Shown here: positions 34,128 through 45,848 of the stretch, piece after piece | Position numbering within the stretch: the first letter of the stretch is position 1 | Layout of the letters: each line of letters starts with the position of its first letter | NCBI GenBank assembly: GCA_963210315.1 | Contig: OY723308.1 | Coordinates: 1,364,001-1,428,000, forward strand | Length of the DNA stretch: 64,000 bases | Direction: 5' to 3' | DNA from: Rhynchopus euleeides | Lineage: Eukaryota; Euglenozoa; Diplonemea; Diplonemida; Diplonemidae | Notes under the pieces: model-generated | What the model was told of the DNA's origin: nothing | Seen by the model: only the letters and a program-made list of their open reading frames with translations | The model's database searches: none | Made by a program: the position numbers and the translations under genes

Positions 34128-34611
34128 CCGTAAACGGAATAAATCTGAACCGTAAAAAAGGTCCAATCCACCTCCAGACCCCCCCCGAGGTCCAGAATTT
34201 GTCCGGTCCAGACCAGTTTGGGGGACTTGGCGATACATGGCGATTTCTCACACGGTGGACCCCCACCCCCTGGAGCGGGGGTCTGGGGCGGGGTCAGAGC
34301 GACCCCCGCTATTGGGGGTCTGGACCCCCGATATCGGGAGTCTGCACTGCCTATTATTGGTGCCCATACGACCCCCGATAGTGGGGTTCAGACCCCCACT
34401 CGTGGGGGTCCAGATCAGTGGGGAAGTCCCGTTCACGCTTGTGAACGCTTCCCGCGGGAGCAGAAACCCGGTGCTCTTGGGGGGGAACAGCAAACCACTC
34501 TGGACCGGAAAAAAGGTCCAATCGGTTTGGACCCCCCGAGGTCCAGAATTTTTACGGTCCAGAATTATTACGTCCAGGACTTCTTACGGTTCAGATTTAT
34601 TCCGTTTACGG
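34128..34611. mobile_element. TA-flanked MITE, CCGTAAACGG termini
   Basis: The inverted repeats start CCGTAAACGGAATAAATCTG on both sides and are flanked by TA. Inner inverted words (AAAAAGGTCCAATC, CCGAGGTCCAGAATTT) extend the symmetry. The middle contains several GACCCCCGATA-type words in both orientations. With the elements at 1161 and 7899 it forms a set of TA-flanked elements with CCGT termini. No ORF of note. Confidence 0.8.
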
Positions 34612-37600
34612 TATTTGGTGTTTCTGGCGGAGAGATGTTTTTCTCACCCGCGCCATCAACCCGCACCCCGCCCCCCTAACGACCTGTGTTCTTCGGGTTC
34701 CGCCCAGTTCTGGAGAACACCAGAGAGGGTGGGGATGCGGCGTCCTTTTTTGCGTTGTTCTTAGATCAGCGCCGAGGCGCCTCCCAACCCATTCCCGTCG
34801 TCGAGAGGCTTGTCTTGCCTTCACTTTCGACGGCCAGTTCTCTGTGGAGGGTAGAGGTGGGGGGGTTGGCAACAGGAATACCGCCACAAAAGAGTAAAAG
34901 CCTTGTCGAAGTCTCATGAAAATGAAACGCCGTGCAATGGGACAAAGGGATGTTGTTCTGCAGCGCATGTGTCAAATCGTTCAAAATATCTGCATCGGGC
35001 AGCTGATGTGCTACCCTTGCAAATTTGCCTAGATTTGCCGAGGGCGTGCTGTGCAGGACTGCAGGGGTGTGGGATTGGTCTTACTCTTCAGTGTGGTTGA
35101 GATGCCCAAACAACAGAGCCAAGGTTCCACAGTCACGCGTGTGCCGAGCAGCTGCGCCAGCTGCTGGGCGGATCACGGAGGAGTGGCTTGGCTGACGTGG
35201 GGTGGGCGCTTCAGTGTAGGAGAAAAAGTGCCACGCGCTTGTTATCCCCCCTCCCCACTCCACCCGCGACACCGGATCTCTACCAGGTGTGCGGAGGGGG
35301 CGGGGGAGGGCAGAGGTGTTCGAAAAACAAAGCGCAGTGGCCACACGATACACCCTCCCGAACCACCAGTCACCACGTGCTTTCCCCTTCGTCCCTGCAG
35401 AGGTGTTCCCTTGGGCCCCACACAAGGTTGCTGCTGCAGCGGAGAAGCGACTGAATGAGCACGGTCCAAGACACGAGCCTGTCCTTCTGGCTAGTTCTTT
35501 ATTTTTCGCAACGCTACCTTCGTGCGGAAAGGTGTCAATTCAGTTCTTGTCTCCTGTGCTCTACACACTACCCATCTCGCTGCCAAGCGGGGGGTTGAAA
35601 ATCGTGTGTGGAATGCAGCGAAGCGCATCGCAAAGACTCCTCGTTCCGAGCGATGGGGCAAATTCGCGAAGAAAGGAAGGAAATCGTACCGACTAGAGCT
35701 TTCGTAGCATAACCTTCCTGCCGCTTCGCAGGGCTCCATCACAGCCTTGATATACGAGTGTGCGCTCAACGAAATGTCTGTTCGCAGCTGTTTATATCAG
35801 TTTGCTGGACAGATGGGTGTTTCTACTAACAGAAGAAAAAGGCGAAATCAGCACGATTTATCCCATCGAGGAGAAGAGAGCGTTGTTCTGGCGTACAAAA
35901 CAACGCCCCGCCCTTTGATTTTTTTTTGCTGTTTCTTCTTCTTTTGGAGTTTGCGCTCCCCAATTCTGAGAATAAAAACCTATGCCAGGACCTTTGTGGT
36001 ATAGTTTTGACACGGAGCGATGACCCTCACCCACCCCAACCACCCAACTGCCTCATAGCTGCTGATGAAACGTATTCACTATTCTGTCCCTGCCTGGCAA
36101 AACTGCTGCCAGGGGTGTCGGAAACCCCCAGACTGTGAGGCCATCATTTTCCCCCCAATTTGCCTTTCCCCCGCCGACTTTTTTTTTGTTCTTTTCGAAT
36201 CTACCATCGCTGCCCATTCACATGCTTGTTGTGTCAATGCGCAGCGATGATTGCCAAAAAAAATCTGCCGCCGTGTTGGTCGTGCCAAACTTGGCCCAGC
36301 CGCCCCCCCCTCTCTCAACGCGGGGGAGGCTCGAAGAAACACGGCTAACAATCGCCGCAAAATCATTCAAATCTCGCAATTGGCGTGACGCGCGCAGCCA
36401 CCACACTCCCTCTTCAAAAGCAATCGGTGGGATCGCATGGGGGGGGGGATTTTTGGGTCCCGGGTTTGGCGCACAACCAACGCCTTATCTTTTTGGGGTA
36501 TTCCCGCTATCGACGGATACCCGCTGGTTCTTCTCTCCCCTTTCTGATTTGCAGACACAAGGCTTCAAAGTTTTCTACGCCAGGTTGGTGCAGCCCCCCT
36601 CACAGTTCTCGGGGTACCAGCGCCGGCGGGGGCGAGAGAGAGGAAAGAGGGGGCCCTGCCCTTTATCGATCACACCAATGCCAGTGTCATTTCAGGGGCA
36701 TCTCGTATTCGCCTTCTGTTTTCAGTCGTTCCCCTCCCCTGTCTCCCTCTCGCCCCTATTTTACCTCCACATGCCGACACAAAATCCCTCCCATGTTTTA
36801 CCTCCACTCACTCTGCTGGTATTTCCTGCCGTCCCCCCCCCCCCCCTAACTCCCAACTGTGCGACAAATTTACCCCCCACCCCACTCCCCCCCCCTGCTA
36901 TTATATTTCCTCTGCATTGCATGCATTCTCGTCTTCATTTTATTTTTGTCTTTGAATCCTGGTCTATTCACATGCACTGCCTCCTTCCCTTCCCATTATT
37001 GCCGTTACCGTTTACCACTGCCGATCATCCCAGAAATAGCAACGATGAAGCAATAACAAAATTGACCTCTGGACCCCTAGACTGGTCGTCTCGCACGCCA
37101 GGCTGGCGGTCGTGGATGCCAACAAGAAGAATGCAATTTTCTCCATCCCACACGAAATGCCCTCCGGTTATCCTTTCTCTTTCTCTCTCTCGAGTGCTTG
37201 ACAACGTGCCGCTGGCGTGCTGCCCCCCCTGAAGCTCCAGCCACCCTCTCCCTTTTCTGCTTTTTCGGGCACAATATTTTATTTCACGAAGAAACAGGCC
37301 CCCCCTTCACCGGGGGGGCAGCTACGAGCAATGCCACGGCCAAAAAAAATTTGGGCAACAAAAGGCACAGGACAACAAGCTCCTTGTCTGTCTGGACTCG
37401 GCAGCCTATCTAACACCCGTCCGGGGTGTACACACGAGGGAGGGGCGACACCGTGTGTGCCCGCCATGTGTTCTCCCCATCGACTGAACACACCCACTTC
37501 TCTCGGCTCGACCCATTTATTTCAAAAGGGGGGAGGGTAGCCCTTCGCCATCTCCGAGCAGAGTTTTTTATTGGCGCACAAAACGTCTCACAAAAAACAG

Positions 37601-37680
37601 GAGAAATTCGCCAAAAAAAGCGCGTCGTTTTACCTATCATTCTTCTTTTCCCGCCACAACACAGTTTTGCCGACACGTTA
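34612..37680. other. Non-coding interval
   Basis: No gene is called. A long open frame (36135-37232) lacks domains, is Pro/Ser/Phe-rich and follows pyrimidine tracts, so I treat it as chance. Repeats include 35625-35769 (partner of 26340) and a TTGGCGCACAACCAACGCCT word near 36467. Confidence 0.5.
35625..35769. repeat. Dispersed repeat pair, member 2
   Basis: Partner of 26340-26470 in the same orientation; ends with CACAGCCTTGATATACGAGT followed by GTGCGCT. Confidence 0.55.
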
Positions 37681-38821
37681 CTGGGGGGGGGCAAATACAA
37701 GGGTATACTCTTCTATTCACCGTGCCAGCTTACGTAATTCAGGGTTCTCAAAAAATTGTTTTTTAGCTGAAAAGTTGTCTACCATGCAAATACAAGAGTA
37801 TATACTCTTGTATTTGCATACTAGAAATGTGGCCTCCGGGTGGGCCCTCATGGGGCAGCGGCGCCGAATAGACAATACGAGCGTCCTCTTGGCCTTTCCC
37901 ACCCCCTAACCTACCTCTGCTACCAGAGTCCTGGGTAAGACGTTAAACTGCCTGGGGGGGGCCGTCCCCGGACCATGACGGGTGCCTGCACCAGGAGTCT
38001 AGCACGGCCGTGGTCCAGGGCATGACCGAAAACTGCTTGGGTACCGAGGCTCCCCAGACCAGGATGGGTGGAGACACCTGGAGTCTAAATAGTCACACCA
38101 CGTCAGGCCAGACCTTCGCATTGCACTCCGCGAAGACTGCCACACAGCCGCGGGGCAGGTGTGCAGCCTGTGGAAAACCTCGTACAGAAAAGACTGTAAG
38201 GGACGACAGCCCCGCCGAGGCGATACAGCGCCAGACGCGGCCCGAGTTTCTGGAGACCGACCGGGGAACTGGTACGTCTTCAGGATAAGCGCCTCACAGA
38301 GGACTGATCCTCACCTGTGTGATCCGTGAACCTCAGCCCCATGGTGCTGGAGTGGAGCGGGTGCCTCGACCTCTTTTCGGGGTTTTTCTATTTCTTTATT
38401 TTCTTTTGGGTGCGTCCACCAAAGAAAACGTGGCCACCCACTCGCAGAGGCTCCCGAAAGCTCCAGCATCAGCTCGAGGTTCATGGTGTAGATCGGTGTC
38501 TCCAGAAGAAGGGGATGTCCGGTCGAAGAAGACAAACGACGAAGACAACCACACAGGCCGCACAAAAAAAAACCCCCCGAGGCGACTCCCACCCGACCGT
38601 GACGACTCCAGACAGGAGGCCCACTGGCCTGGGGGAGGTCATTGGAAGCACAAAATATGATGAAAACCCCACAAAAAGTTCTCCAAAAGTCTAGTATGCA
38701 AATACAAGAGTATACTCTTGTATTTGCTCGGTGAACTTTTTAAAATCGCAATTTCTGGAGTACTCTTGTATTAGCATATACCCTTGTATTTGCATATACT
38801 CTTGTATTTGCCCCCCCCCAG
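37681..38821. mobile_element. TA-flanked element A, CTGGGGGGG termini (longer copy)
   Basis: The termini are CTGGGGGGGGGCAAATACAA inverted repeats, flanked by TA (37679-37680 and 38822-38823). Subterminal CAAATACAAGAGTATA palindromes occur near both ends. The interior (about 37915-38575) is absent from the related element at 44352-45307. It contains a small open stretch near 38022-38288 with a CAACGKPR motif, which may be a coding relic. TA duplication fits Tc1/mariner-like transposition. Confidence 0.75.
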
Positions 38822-38897
38822 TAAGTGTCTGCGCTCGGCCTGGCTACTTTGTTTACGTCAAGCTGGGGTGGCTGCTGCTATTCTTTGCACTCCTTTT

Positions 38898-39005
38898 GGG
38901 GGTCTCGCTACGGGGGTGACCGTCAGTGCATTTTGGTGCATTTCCTGTCGAATTAGCTGGAAACTGACGAAGATTGACGAAGCATAACGACCAGCGAATA
39001 CCCCC
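38898..39005. mobile_element. 108-bp MITE, copy 1
   Basis: The termini are GGGGGTCTCGCT and its near complement AGCGAATACCCCC, flanked by TTT on both sides. The reverse complement of the whole unit, same length, occurs at 48527-48634 with AAG on both sides. The copies differ at only a few positions. The 3-bp duplication is typical of PIF/Harbinger or CACTA-type elements. Confidence 0.8.
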
Positions 39006-42000
39006 TTTACATTCTTTTACAGCGCGGCTAAAAAAAACCGTTCTCTTCCGCCTCCACTGAAAAATATCACCACTGATCCGTTGTGCCAGATTATTTTCAC
39101 TCCTTTCCCTCCTGGTCGGGCCTGTATTGCGGGCTTGTGTGCACCTCCCCTTCCTCCACCGCAAGACGGTTTGCCTTGTTGGAGAGAATCCGTGTTGCAC
39201 ACATCTCCCTTTACTGCGCCCCTGTGCCTCCGCTGTTTCTCGCCGTGCTTTATTTTCCTGTTTGCTTCATGACGCCTTTCTCTATTTTTTATGTTGTGCC
39301 CCCCCCCCTCCTTCTCTCCTTCTCTCGTTCTCTCCATGCCCCCCCCCCCTTCGTAAATCGTGAGGCACCTGCCCCCGCGTTTCGGTGTCGCCTTCACAAC
39401 CCCCCCCCCCCCCACCCTCCCTCCCTTGATGCATGAGGATCGAAAACACAAAACAGGTCCTCTTTTTTTTGCTACAGCAGGCCACCCATCCCACCCCCTC
39501 TCCCCCGGCTTGCTGCATCTTTGCATCTTTTGAACCCCATGGCCCTTGCCACCCACCCCACCCTGATGTTGACAACAAAAACCACTCGACATGTCACCCC
39601 CCCCCCCCCCCTCCGTCACTCCGTCCATCGGGCCAGCACAGCGCGGTCCGACAAGCACATCCCACACGGGCTTGCCCACACACCAGCGCTACTCTGTACT
39701 TCCTCTCCATGCTTCTGCAATGAAGCCAGGCTGCGGGGGAAAGGGCAGGTTCACACGCCTGCTTGAGTTATCCCGTGGCCCTTTTATACGGTGTCCGATG
39801 ATGTTGGTCTAATTTTTTTTGCCCCGAAGCAAGATCTTTTTTTGCTTGTTGCAGCGGGGAAAAAAAGGGGGGGTGGGGGGGTCAGGTTGGGAGTGTGCAG
39901 CGTGCGCAGTGGTTTGAGAGAGCAATACACAATACCACCGAGCCTCTGCAAGAACACTATGCTTAACGTATGTGTGTGTGGGGGTGGGGGGGATGCTTGA
40001 GGTTTTCTTGTTGGAGGAGCCCCGGAGACCCGTCTCCCCCACCCGCCACCCTGCCCTCCCGTCTGTCAGCAAGGTACCGTCATGTCGTCAGAGTGTCTTT
40101 TTCGGATTTCTCACACGACGAGGTCGTCGCCGCGACAAAGAAACTCAAAAAAAATCGGACAAGACAACGTGTGTTGGTTCCGCAAGCGCTCATGGTATAT
40201 AATACTTCTCTCTCAACGCAGTGCAACGGGCAGGGCAGGGGGGTGCTTGCCATCAGCACGCGCATGTTTTTTCTGCCTGCCGGGTCACTTCCGGAGGCAG
40301 ATATTACTCTGTGTATTTTCGTGCGATGAACAGATCTTTCTGGTGGTGGTGCCTGTCCCTTTCGTTTAGGTTTTCTTTTTGATCCGGGGAAAATTTTGTC
40401 CTGAACGTGACCCGGTGTTATTATGGCGGTGTTTTATTTTTTGGGTGTGTGCACTGTTCTCACCTCACAGCATGATCTGCACCTGCAGCTGCTACAGCAC
40501 CCAGTTGATTCGATCGGCCAATTTGATAATCGCGTGAAGATTGATGTGAACCAGTGATTTCAGTGTTCGTTTTTTTGTTTATTTTTGATAGTTCGGCATC
40601 AGGGTAGTAGGGTGACCTCTCCGATTTTCCAAAACTGCTGGTTTACTGGTTTGGGGGACGGTCGCCGGCAGACCGTTGAAATGCCCGTGTTAGCCAGGCA
40701 CACTCACGTTTCAGGTATCGTGTCGCATGTCACGCATGTCGCCAACGCGGCGAGTGTACCTCCCAGGTGGGGAAGTCCGACCTCCTGTCCGATGTCAGCC
40801 AGGCTTCGAAGAACGCTTCATGGATGTGGTGCTGACCTCCTACGCAGCACTGTATCCGGGGTAAGTGAGATAGACAGACGGGCACACGCTACATCGGGGG
40901 TCTGGGGGGCGTGAGCCCCCCAGCCGCCGGAGGCCACGGTAGTGAACATCTGTTCGTGTGGGCGAACAGATTCTGTGTGAGTTGGCTGCGTCCTGAGGCG
41001 ACTGGAGTGGTTGGATCCCCCAACCTGATGGGATTCGAAGGACTTGAGTACGAGACATACGCCACTGGGGGGTCTGGGGGGCGGAGCCCCCCAGCCGCCG
41101 GAGGCCACGGTAGTGAACGTCTGGCTGTTGCTGCAAAAAAAAACGGGAAAAGGGTGGGTGTCAGGAGGACATATCCTCATCCCCCACGAGAAAACGCCTT
41201 GAAAAATTTCTGGTTTTTTTTTCCAGAAATCTCTTTTTTTTTTTATAAATTTCCCCAAACCAGAAAACCGGCTTTTTCTGGTTTGGAAACCTCTCAGAAA
41301 GGGCACCCTATTCCCCTGTTCGGCATTGCCAACTATACGAGGGGATATTTCAGGCAATCCTGCACCTTTCGCTGGATCTTTGCGACGCCTGCTCACACTG
41401 CTCCATCAGACTGGGGGAGTGGTGTGCACAAGAGTGGTGTCTGCGTTCCTAACATATTCCACAATTTTAGCAGTGATTGGTTTGTTGTCCCGTTTTGCTG
41501 CCACTTCACGATTCGCCGGGGAGGTCCCGATAGTCTTAACAGTTTGCCTGGCCGGTCCCAACCACCTGAACATCAGCAGACTTGCCCAGCATGCGAAACA
41601 ACGCGCGTACGCGCAGCAAGCCGTAAAATACATACGGGCAGTGCAGTTGGCAGCTCTGAGAGGCTGTGGCTACACTACTCCAACAAACAAAAGGGCAAAA
41701 AAAACCTCGGCGGAATCGTGAAGAAGCGCTCCCTATGAACCCCAAAACACACAACCCGCCCCACACACTGCCCACCCCGCCCACCCCTTCGTACTGTTCG
41801 GATCATGATTTTGCTTCTTATTGATTCCTGTTGTTATCAAGCCATCCGAAGGCTCTCTTATATTCCCGATAGAACTTCGCCATTTTCACAGCGCATGCGC
41901 TAGGCGAAGTAACACACCGTGAGGATGGGTATTGTGGCAGTGCTGAATGCACCCAAGCGCATGATTTGGTGAAATAAGACTGCATCCGCAACTGTTCGGC

Positions 42001-44351
42001 GTAGGCTCGAAGGTTGATGGGATACCCGATGTGCGAAATTGGCCAATGTGCTGCTGGCCGATACCGCAAGGCCTGCTGATGCAATCATCGGGTCAGCCGA
42101 ATATGCCCCATGGTTTAGTCACAGTGCCGGTGCAATCCCAGCATCTCGCCAACAAGGCGACAAAAGGCAATGCCACCGTGCGGGCAGAAGAACCCGAAAC
42201 AGGGGCCTTTTCTCCCCGGACTGCTAAGAGCAAACACGGTCAAAAATAATGTGTCAGAAATCACTCAAAATTGCTCAAAAAGAGAGCTCGCATGCTCTTC
42301 GTTCTCGAGAGCAGAAAAAGGTGGTGGCCCTTGCAGGGTAGAGGGGGTGTCACACGTGCAGAGTTCTGACAGGCAGGAAAAGCGGAGTTGTACCGCAGCA
42401 ATCTTGTTGCGAAACAAAACAAACAAGAATTTCAATGAAACAACAGCGGTGGGGGGGGGGGCTGGGGGGGTTGACAATCTCCGTGCAAAAAAACCCCGCA
42501 TTAACGTTCCTTCTTCCCATGCGGTTCGGAGCCCTGCACTTTCCTTTATGGCAGTGCGTGTTCTGGCAAATGCTGAGCGATTGTCATGGCTGCCCATCAC
42601 CCGGCCCCGTCTTGGCTTTGCTTGTCTTCTCGCCTTGGTGTGTTTCTCTGGGGGGGTCTATCCCCCTTCCTCGCGCCGTGTTTTTTTTTGTTTCTGATCT
42701 GAGCAGAGCAGAGCTCAACGAGGTGGCCCGTCATTCAAGGCATCGAAAAATATAGCAGTCCTTCTCACCGAGGGCTGCGAGAGACACGGCAGCTCCAAGG
42801 AAATCGCTCAAATCGTTCAAAAAAATCAAGAATCGGTGGCTCCCTCGAGCGAAGGCCTTCAGAGATCTGTGGGTGCTGATAAGGTCTGCGTGAATCTTGA
42901 CCCGCGGCGCACACTGCACCGCTAATTGAATTTTATACAGCACATCCCTCCCCACCTTCATGATCCAGAAGTGAACAACGCGTTCAGCCTCTGAGCCGAA
43001 TGGCGGATGGAGGTGGAGCTTTGCAGCACTGGTGAGCTGTGTGGGGGCTTTTGCACTCTTTTGCGCCAAGCAGGACAAGCCCACAAGTGACTGTCGTGGC
43101 CTCAACAGGGCAGAGAGGAGAGAGGGTCGTGCCTTCAGCCGAGAGGGGGCGGTGATATCCTTCCTAAGCTCAGGCAGTGTGTGGTTCCTTGCCAGAGGCA
43201 CATGCGAGGCGTCGGTCGTCTTTCCTCACCACCCATCCCCGGGTGTATGTCCTGATCACAGCGCTAGATCGGAGGCGACCCCGGGGGTGGACTAAAGTTG
43301 TTCAAGAAGCCCAAGTGTGCACACCGGCATCAGTTGAAATTGTCAAAAAAAACTGTTCTTGATGTCGGGTTTTCGTTGGTTCTGCAACATACCCTGTCAA
43401 TAACCGAAGGAAAAGGGAAAAAAATGCAGAAAATATATTGCCCTATTTTGCAATACCCCACCCCCCCACCCCACCCCATCCCCCCCCGGACACTATTTTT
43501 TGCATCTTGAGTGAAAAGGAGATTCTGGCTCTGCGCCATTCTTCTCTACCTGTCACCCAATAACCCCACCACCACCCCGCACCCCTCCTTTTGAGAGCCA
43601 CATTCCCCTTCATGTCATGACGGGCATATTTCGTCAATCAATTCATGCCCCACAAGCCCCCTCCCCCCCCACCACCTGTGGAAAAACACTGGATTTTACA
43701 CAACCTGCATAACGAGTGAAGGGTGATCATTCTTGTGCTCCCTTCTACTTCTGTTTCACTTCCCTACCACCTCCTCCCTACATCTCGGACACAGTCTGCA
43801 TAGCGAGTGGCGGGAAGGCGTCTCTCTTCTATCTCTTACTTCTTACTCCTTTCTGAATCTGACTGATTCTTAGAAGTTTTCGATATATCCTCACACTTCC
43901 CCCCTCCTTCATCGAGAATTGCAGAATGCGAATCTTTCGTATTCTGCCCTTTCTGCGTTTTCTTTCGCTCTTTTCATCCGACCCCCCCCCCCCCTTCCTG
44001 CTGTCCTTTTTCTCATCAAACCCCCCTCTCCTCTCCTCTCCTCAGCATATTGTTGTCTTGACAGAGTGCCGCTGGCGTACTGCTCCTCTCAGAAAAAATA
44101 TCTCTCCTTCCCTCTGTCTGACGTCTCGTTTTTTTGACGCTTTAGAATCGATCCCAGTGCGGGGTGCGGTGACGCTGCGATCGATGCGGAAAAAAGAAGT
44201 CAAAAAAAACGGGGGTGCCAGCGTGTCGTGCGAAATTTAAGATGGATGTGCAAAACCGTTAGATAAAATACAGCAGAAATACAGAGGAGAGCGTGCAATG
44301 GGGAGAAAGGGGGTCACTCCCTGTTCGCCTCGTTCTGCATATCACGCGTTA
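39006..44351. other. Non-coding interval
   Basis: No gene is called over 5 kb. It holds pyrimidine runs (39300-39420, 39600-39612), the paired R repeats (40896-41123) and a short repeat near 41468. A - strand open frame near 42731-43201 looks mildly protein-like but has no upstream ATG and no domain I know. Confidence 0.5.
40896..41123. repeat. Paired R hairpin repeats with conserved spacer (inverse copy)
   Basis: R copies at 40896-40955 and 41067-41123 enclose a spacer with TGTGTGAGTTGGCTGCGTCC, the reverse complement of the spacer at 23208-23416. Both pairs keep R-spacer-R order. Confidence 0.7.
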
Positions 44352-45307
44352 CTGGGGGGGGGCAAATACAAGAGTATATGCAAATACAAGGGTATATGCT
44401 AATACAAGAGTACTCCAGAAATCGCGATTTTAAAAAGTTCACCGATGGGGTAATCAGGCTGGGGGAAAAAACAACAAATCACAACGAATCACACCCGATC
44501 ACAACAAATCACAACGCCAAATGTTGTGATTTGTTGTGATTTGTTGCGATTTGTTGCGATTTGTTGTGGCCAGTTGTGATTTGTTGCGACCAGTTGTGAC
44601 GACTTGTGACCCTTTTGTGATGAGTTGTGATGAGGTGTGATCTGTTGTGATCTGTTGTGATCGCGATCCAAAATTTCAAAAATTTAAAATTTTGGATCGC
44701 GATCACAACAGATCACAACAGATCACACCTCATCACAACTCATCACAAAAGGGTCACAAGTCGTCACAACTGGTCACAACAAATCACAACTGGCCGCAAC
44801 AAATCGCAAAAAATCACAACAAATCACAACATTTGCCTTGTGATTTGTTGTGATCTGTTGTGATCGGGTGTGATTTGTTGTGATTTGTTGTTTTTTTCCC
44901 CAGCCTGATTACCCCATCGGTGAACTTGGTCCGAGCAAATACAAGAGTATACTCTTGTATTTGCATACTAGACTTTTGAAGAACTTTTGTGGGGTTTTCA
45001 TCATATTTTGTACTTCCAATGACCTCCCCCAGGCCAGTGGGCCTCCTGTCTGGAGTCGTCACGGTCGGGTGGGAGTCGCCTCGGGGTGGGAAAGGCCAAG
45101 AGGACGCTCGTATTGTCTCTTCGGCGCCGCTGCCTCCATGAGGGCCCACCCGGAGGCCACATTTCTAGTATGCAAATACAAGAGTATATACTCTTGTATT
45201 TGCATACTAGACAACTTTTCAGCTAAAAAACAATTTTTTGAAAACCCTGAATTACGTAAGCTGGCACGGTGAATAGAAGAGTATACCCTTGTATTTGCCC
45301 CCCCCAG
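44352..45307. mobile_element. TA-flanked element B, deleted relative of A with a palindrome insert
   Basis: Same CTGGGGGGG termini and TA flanks as element A, in inverse orientation. It lacks about 660 bp of A; the junction lies in a CACCCC/CCCCGAGG microhomology. It carries a 0.48 kb palindromic insert at a site that is uninterrupted in A (38730-38745). It is therefore a non-autonomous derivative formed by internal deletion and later hit by another element. Confidence 0.75.
44441..44921. mobile_element. Whole-body palindrome of TTGTGAT repeats
   Basis: Both halves are reverse complements almost throughout, with the centre near 44682 (GATCGCGATC words around an AT-rich core). The ends are ACCGATGGGGTAATCAGGCT and its complement. 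Each arm is an array of GTTGTGATTTGTT-type heptamer-based repeats. As DNA it could form a cruciform of more than 200 bp per arm; as RNA, a long hairpin. No coding capacity. The flank GTTCACCGA...TTGGTCCGA suggests an imperfect target duplication. Confidence 0.75.
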
Positions 45308-45848
45308 TAATGACGTGAATATGTTTTCTTTTGATGGAGTAGAGGTGTGACCCCACTGTACTCGCCCCTGCTCGAGATGCGATATCTGCACCCCATTCGC
45401 CGCCCTGCCCCTTCAGAGATTACGCTTATCTCGGTGGGGGGAGGGGGGGGGGGGGGAGCCAGGACCCGCAATGCTTCCCCCCAACTCCGTCGTGAGACAG
45501 AGCCGAATTACATCGGTTCATTTCGTTTCTTCCAGTGAGAAAACATTTGGGCACAACGAGGGGGGAGGCAATTCTTTTCGGCAGGGCCTTTCCCCTCAAA
45601 CCCCTCACCTCCTCCTCACCCGACCTGGGGCAGTAATTCGCAAAATAAGGGGTTGTGTTCATCCGCACAGGGGTGCTCTGCCCCCCCCCCCCCTGGCAGA
45701 TCATGCCCGTTCATGCCTTGCAGGAGTGTTGCCTTCGGGCTTTAAAACGGACAGGGTGCAGGGGCATCTGCCTACTAGTCGACTGTTCCAACGGGTGCCA
45801 CACCCACCGTCCCGAAAGGGGTGATTACCTCGGGCAGAGGGGCACGAC
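45308..45848. other. Intergenic spacer
   Basis: Contains a G-rich run near 45437-45460 and a C run near 45680-45693; no gene. Confidence 0.5.

Noticed and set aside
36135..37232. A 365-codon open frame on the + strand
   Set aside because: It is Pro/Ser/Phe-rich, runs through pyrimidine tracts and a poly-C run, shows no domain or signal, and includes a dispersed-repeat word; chance openness in stop-poor DNA is more likely.
42731..43201. A - strand frame with protein-like composition
   Set aside because: There is no ATG near its start, no splice signals of the GTATG...CAG kind and no recognised motif; possibly an old fragment but not supportable.
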